The position numbers and the translations under genes were made by a program. A stretch of DNA of 12,858 bases from NCBI GenBank assembly GCA_002385815.1, contig DGEE01000019.1, forward strand, positions 1-12,858. Direction: 5' to 3'. The notes beneath the pieces were generated by a model. The model had not been told where the DNA came from, did no database searches, and saw only the letters and a program-made list of their open reading frames with translations. The stretch is from Hungateiclostridiaceae bacterium UBA3934. Lineage in GTDB: Bacteria; Bacillota; Clostridia; Acetivibrionales; DTU013. Below are positions 11,953 to 12,858 of the stretch, piece by piece (the first letter of the stretch is position 1; each line of letters opens with the position of its first letter).

Positions 11953-12858
11953 CTATTTCACAAAACGGAACCATCTGAAGTCAAAATTGCTGCCGGGCAG
12001 GAATGTAAAGCTCACCTTCCTCACGCCTTTTACGCTGTCAAGGTTGAACTCGTGCTCGATGCAGTCATCCGAATACGGCACTTCGACGATCTGGACAATG
12101 TCCTCATCCCCGCTGACGAAATGGATGTTGATGGTGTTCACATCATTACGCGACCTTCCGCATATCACCAGCTTGCTGAAGCCTTCTTCGCCGAAATCCA
12201 TGTTTTCGAATTCCAGTGCCACGTTGTTGCCTATCTTCTCAACGGCATCTTCAGTCAGCGTGTAGGAATCGCCATATATCCTGTTGTTTTCGATGGCATA
12301 CAGCTTCTGATATGCCTTTTCATACCGGGTGAACCGGAAACCCTGTATATTCACCATATCCTTGCCGCCAATGCTCAGTGTCGTGATCCCCTTCAGTCTC
12401 CTGGGGAGCTTGTAGGTTTCTGCCTGATATGTGAGATAGATGCACTTTTTCTGGTAAGTGGTCCTGAGAAGCGGTTCCGCATCTTCTTCTCCGGGAACAC
12501 CCTCCCATATCTCTATCGGAATCCTGTCATCGCCGAGGAAATAGATCGGTATCGTAATCTCATCAGAACCGTACTCACCGAAATCGATCCCTCTGAAGCC
12601 CACATATGCGATTTCCTCATCAGCTATCTGGACCCCACCGAGCAAACCGCTCTTGAGCGTTGTTGTACTCGCATTATAAAGTCCGGCAGGGATGAACTCA
12701 TAGGGATCCATCACGGTATCCCCAAAGCCGCTTATTTCAAATTCAAGCTCAGAAATGACCTGCGGCAGTTTGCGCCCGTTCCGGGCAATACAGCGCAGTC
12801 GGAATTCGCCATCTGCCAGTGCCGTTACCACAGCTTCCTTCCCGCTGGTCTCCACCTT
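11953..12858 (-). CDS. C-terminal part of a GH2 beta-galactosidase-like enzyme with CBM6-like domains
   Basis: The frame is open to the right window edge (codons for K and V precede the E-T-S-G that starts the visible part), so the GTG at 12853-12855 is internal and the catalytic domain lies outside. VVTALADGEFRLRCIARNG followed by ELEFEISGFG is typical of the C-terminal region of large GH2 beta-galactosidases of Clostridia. Two beta-sandwich segments follow: one with EEIAYVGFRGIDFGEYGSDEITIPIYF, and one with DSYTLTEDAVEKIGNNVALEFENMDFGEEGFSKLVICGRS ending LPGSNFDFRWFRF, both like CBM6 modules. No anchor or sorting signal is seen at the C-terminus. With the GH27 gene next to it, a role in breakdown of galactosides is likely (inference). 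The stop is TAG at 11953-11955. Confidence 0.82.
   Translation of the reverse strand, partial: KVETSGKEAVVTALADGEFRLRCIARNGRKLPQVISELEFEISGFGDTVMDPYEFIPAGLYNASTTTLKSGLLGGVQIADEEIAYVGFRGIDFGEYGSDEITIPIYFLGDDRIPIEIWEGVPGEEDAEPLLRTTYQKKCIYLTYQAETYKLPRRLKGITTLSIGGKDMVNIQGFRFTRYEKAYQKLYAIENNRIYGDSYTLTEDAVEKIGNNVALEFENMDFGEEGFSKLVICGRSRNDVNTINIHFVSGDEDIVQIVEVPYSDDCIEHEFNLDSVKGVRKVSFTFLPGSNFDFRWFRFVK

Overview
The window looks like chromosome of an anaerobic, fermentative Gram-positive bacterium of class Clostridia. Evidence: the three [FeFe]-hydrogenase maturases with a TM1266-type small protein, a DUF4416 protein, a DUF6485 cysteine-rich mini-protein, strong GGAGG ribosome binding sites, and TGCTATAAT extended -10 promoters. 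I see no phage, insertion sequence, CRISPR, rRNA or tRNA. Genus assignment is not possible from what is visible.

Left part (1-5217). A leftward gene running off the edge (1-360) probably encodes an exported or cell-wall protein with a copper-amine-oxidase-N-like stalk domain. It diverges from a DUF4416 gene (614-1159). Next is a GMP synthetase gene (1313-2620) whose glutaminase half is reduced to a vestige while the ATP-pyrophosphatase half is intact. A leftward TetR-type regulator (2831-3391) has its start next to an inverted repeat that also holds two overlapping, oppositely directed promoters. A QueG-like double 4Fe-4S protein (3738-4673) and the DUF6485 gene (5029-5217) follow, both rightward.

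Middle part (5413-9974). Everything is on the minus strand and reads, in transcription order, TM1266-family regulator, hydE, hydG, hydF. HydE and HydG are radical SAM enzymes that build the 2Fe subcluster precursors of the [FeFe]-hydrogenase H-cluster, and HydF is the GTPase scaffold that delivers it. The hydrogenase itself is not in the window. Upstream (9975-10541) is a long leader-like region with a near-consensus promoter, a hairpin, a terminator and a sequence that could act as antiterminator.

Right part (10542-12858). Two leftward glycosidase genes lie here: a family GH27 protein (alpha-galactosidase family) and, upstream of it, the C-terminal 300 residues of a GH2 beta-galactosidase-like enzyme with CBM6-like sandwich domains. 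They are probably co-transcribed for use of galactosides.

The least ordinary feature is in the intergenic DNA. Behind most gene ends lies a short, degenerate tandem array, each with its own unit sequence and length (21, 19, 13, 24 and 16 bp, and a weak 24-bp one). At least two of these arrays (behind the queG-like gene and hydE) run into the 3' end of the coding sequence. Few canonical terminators are seen at those gene ends.
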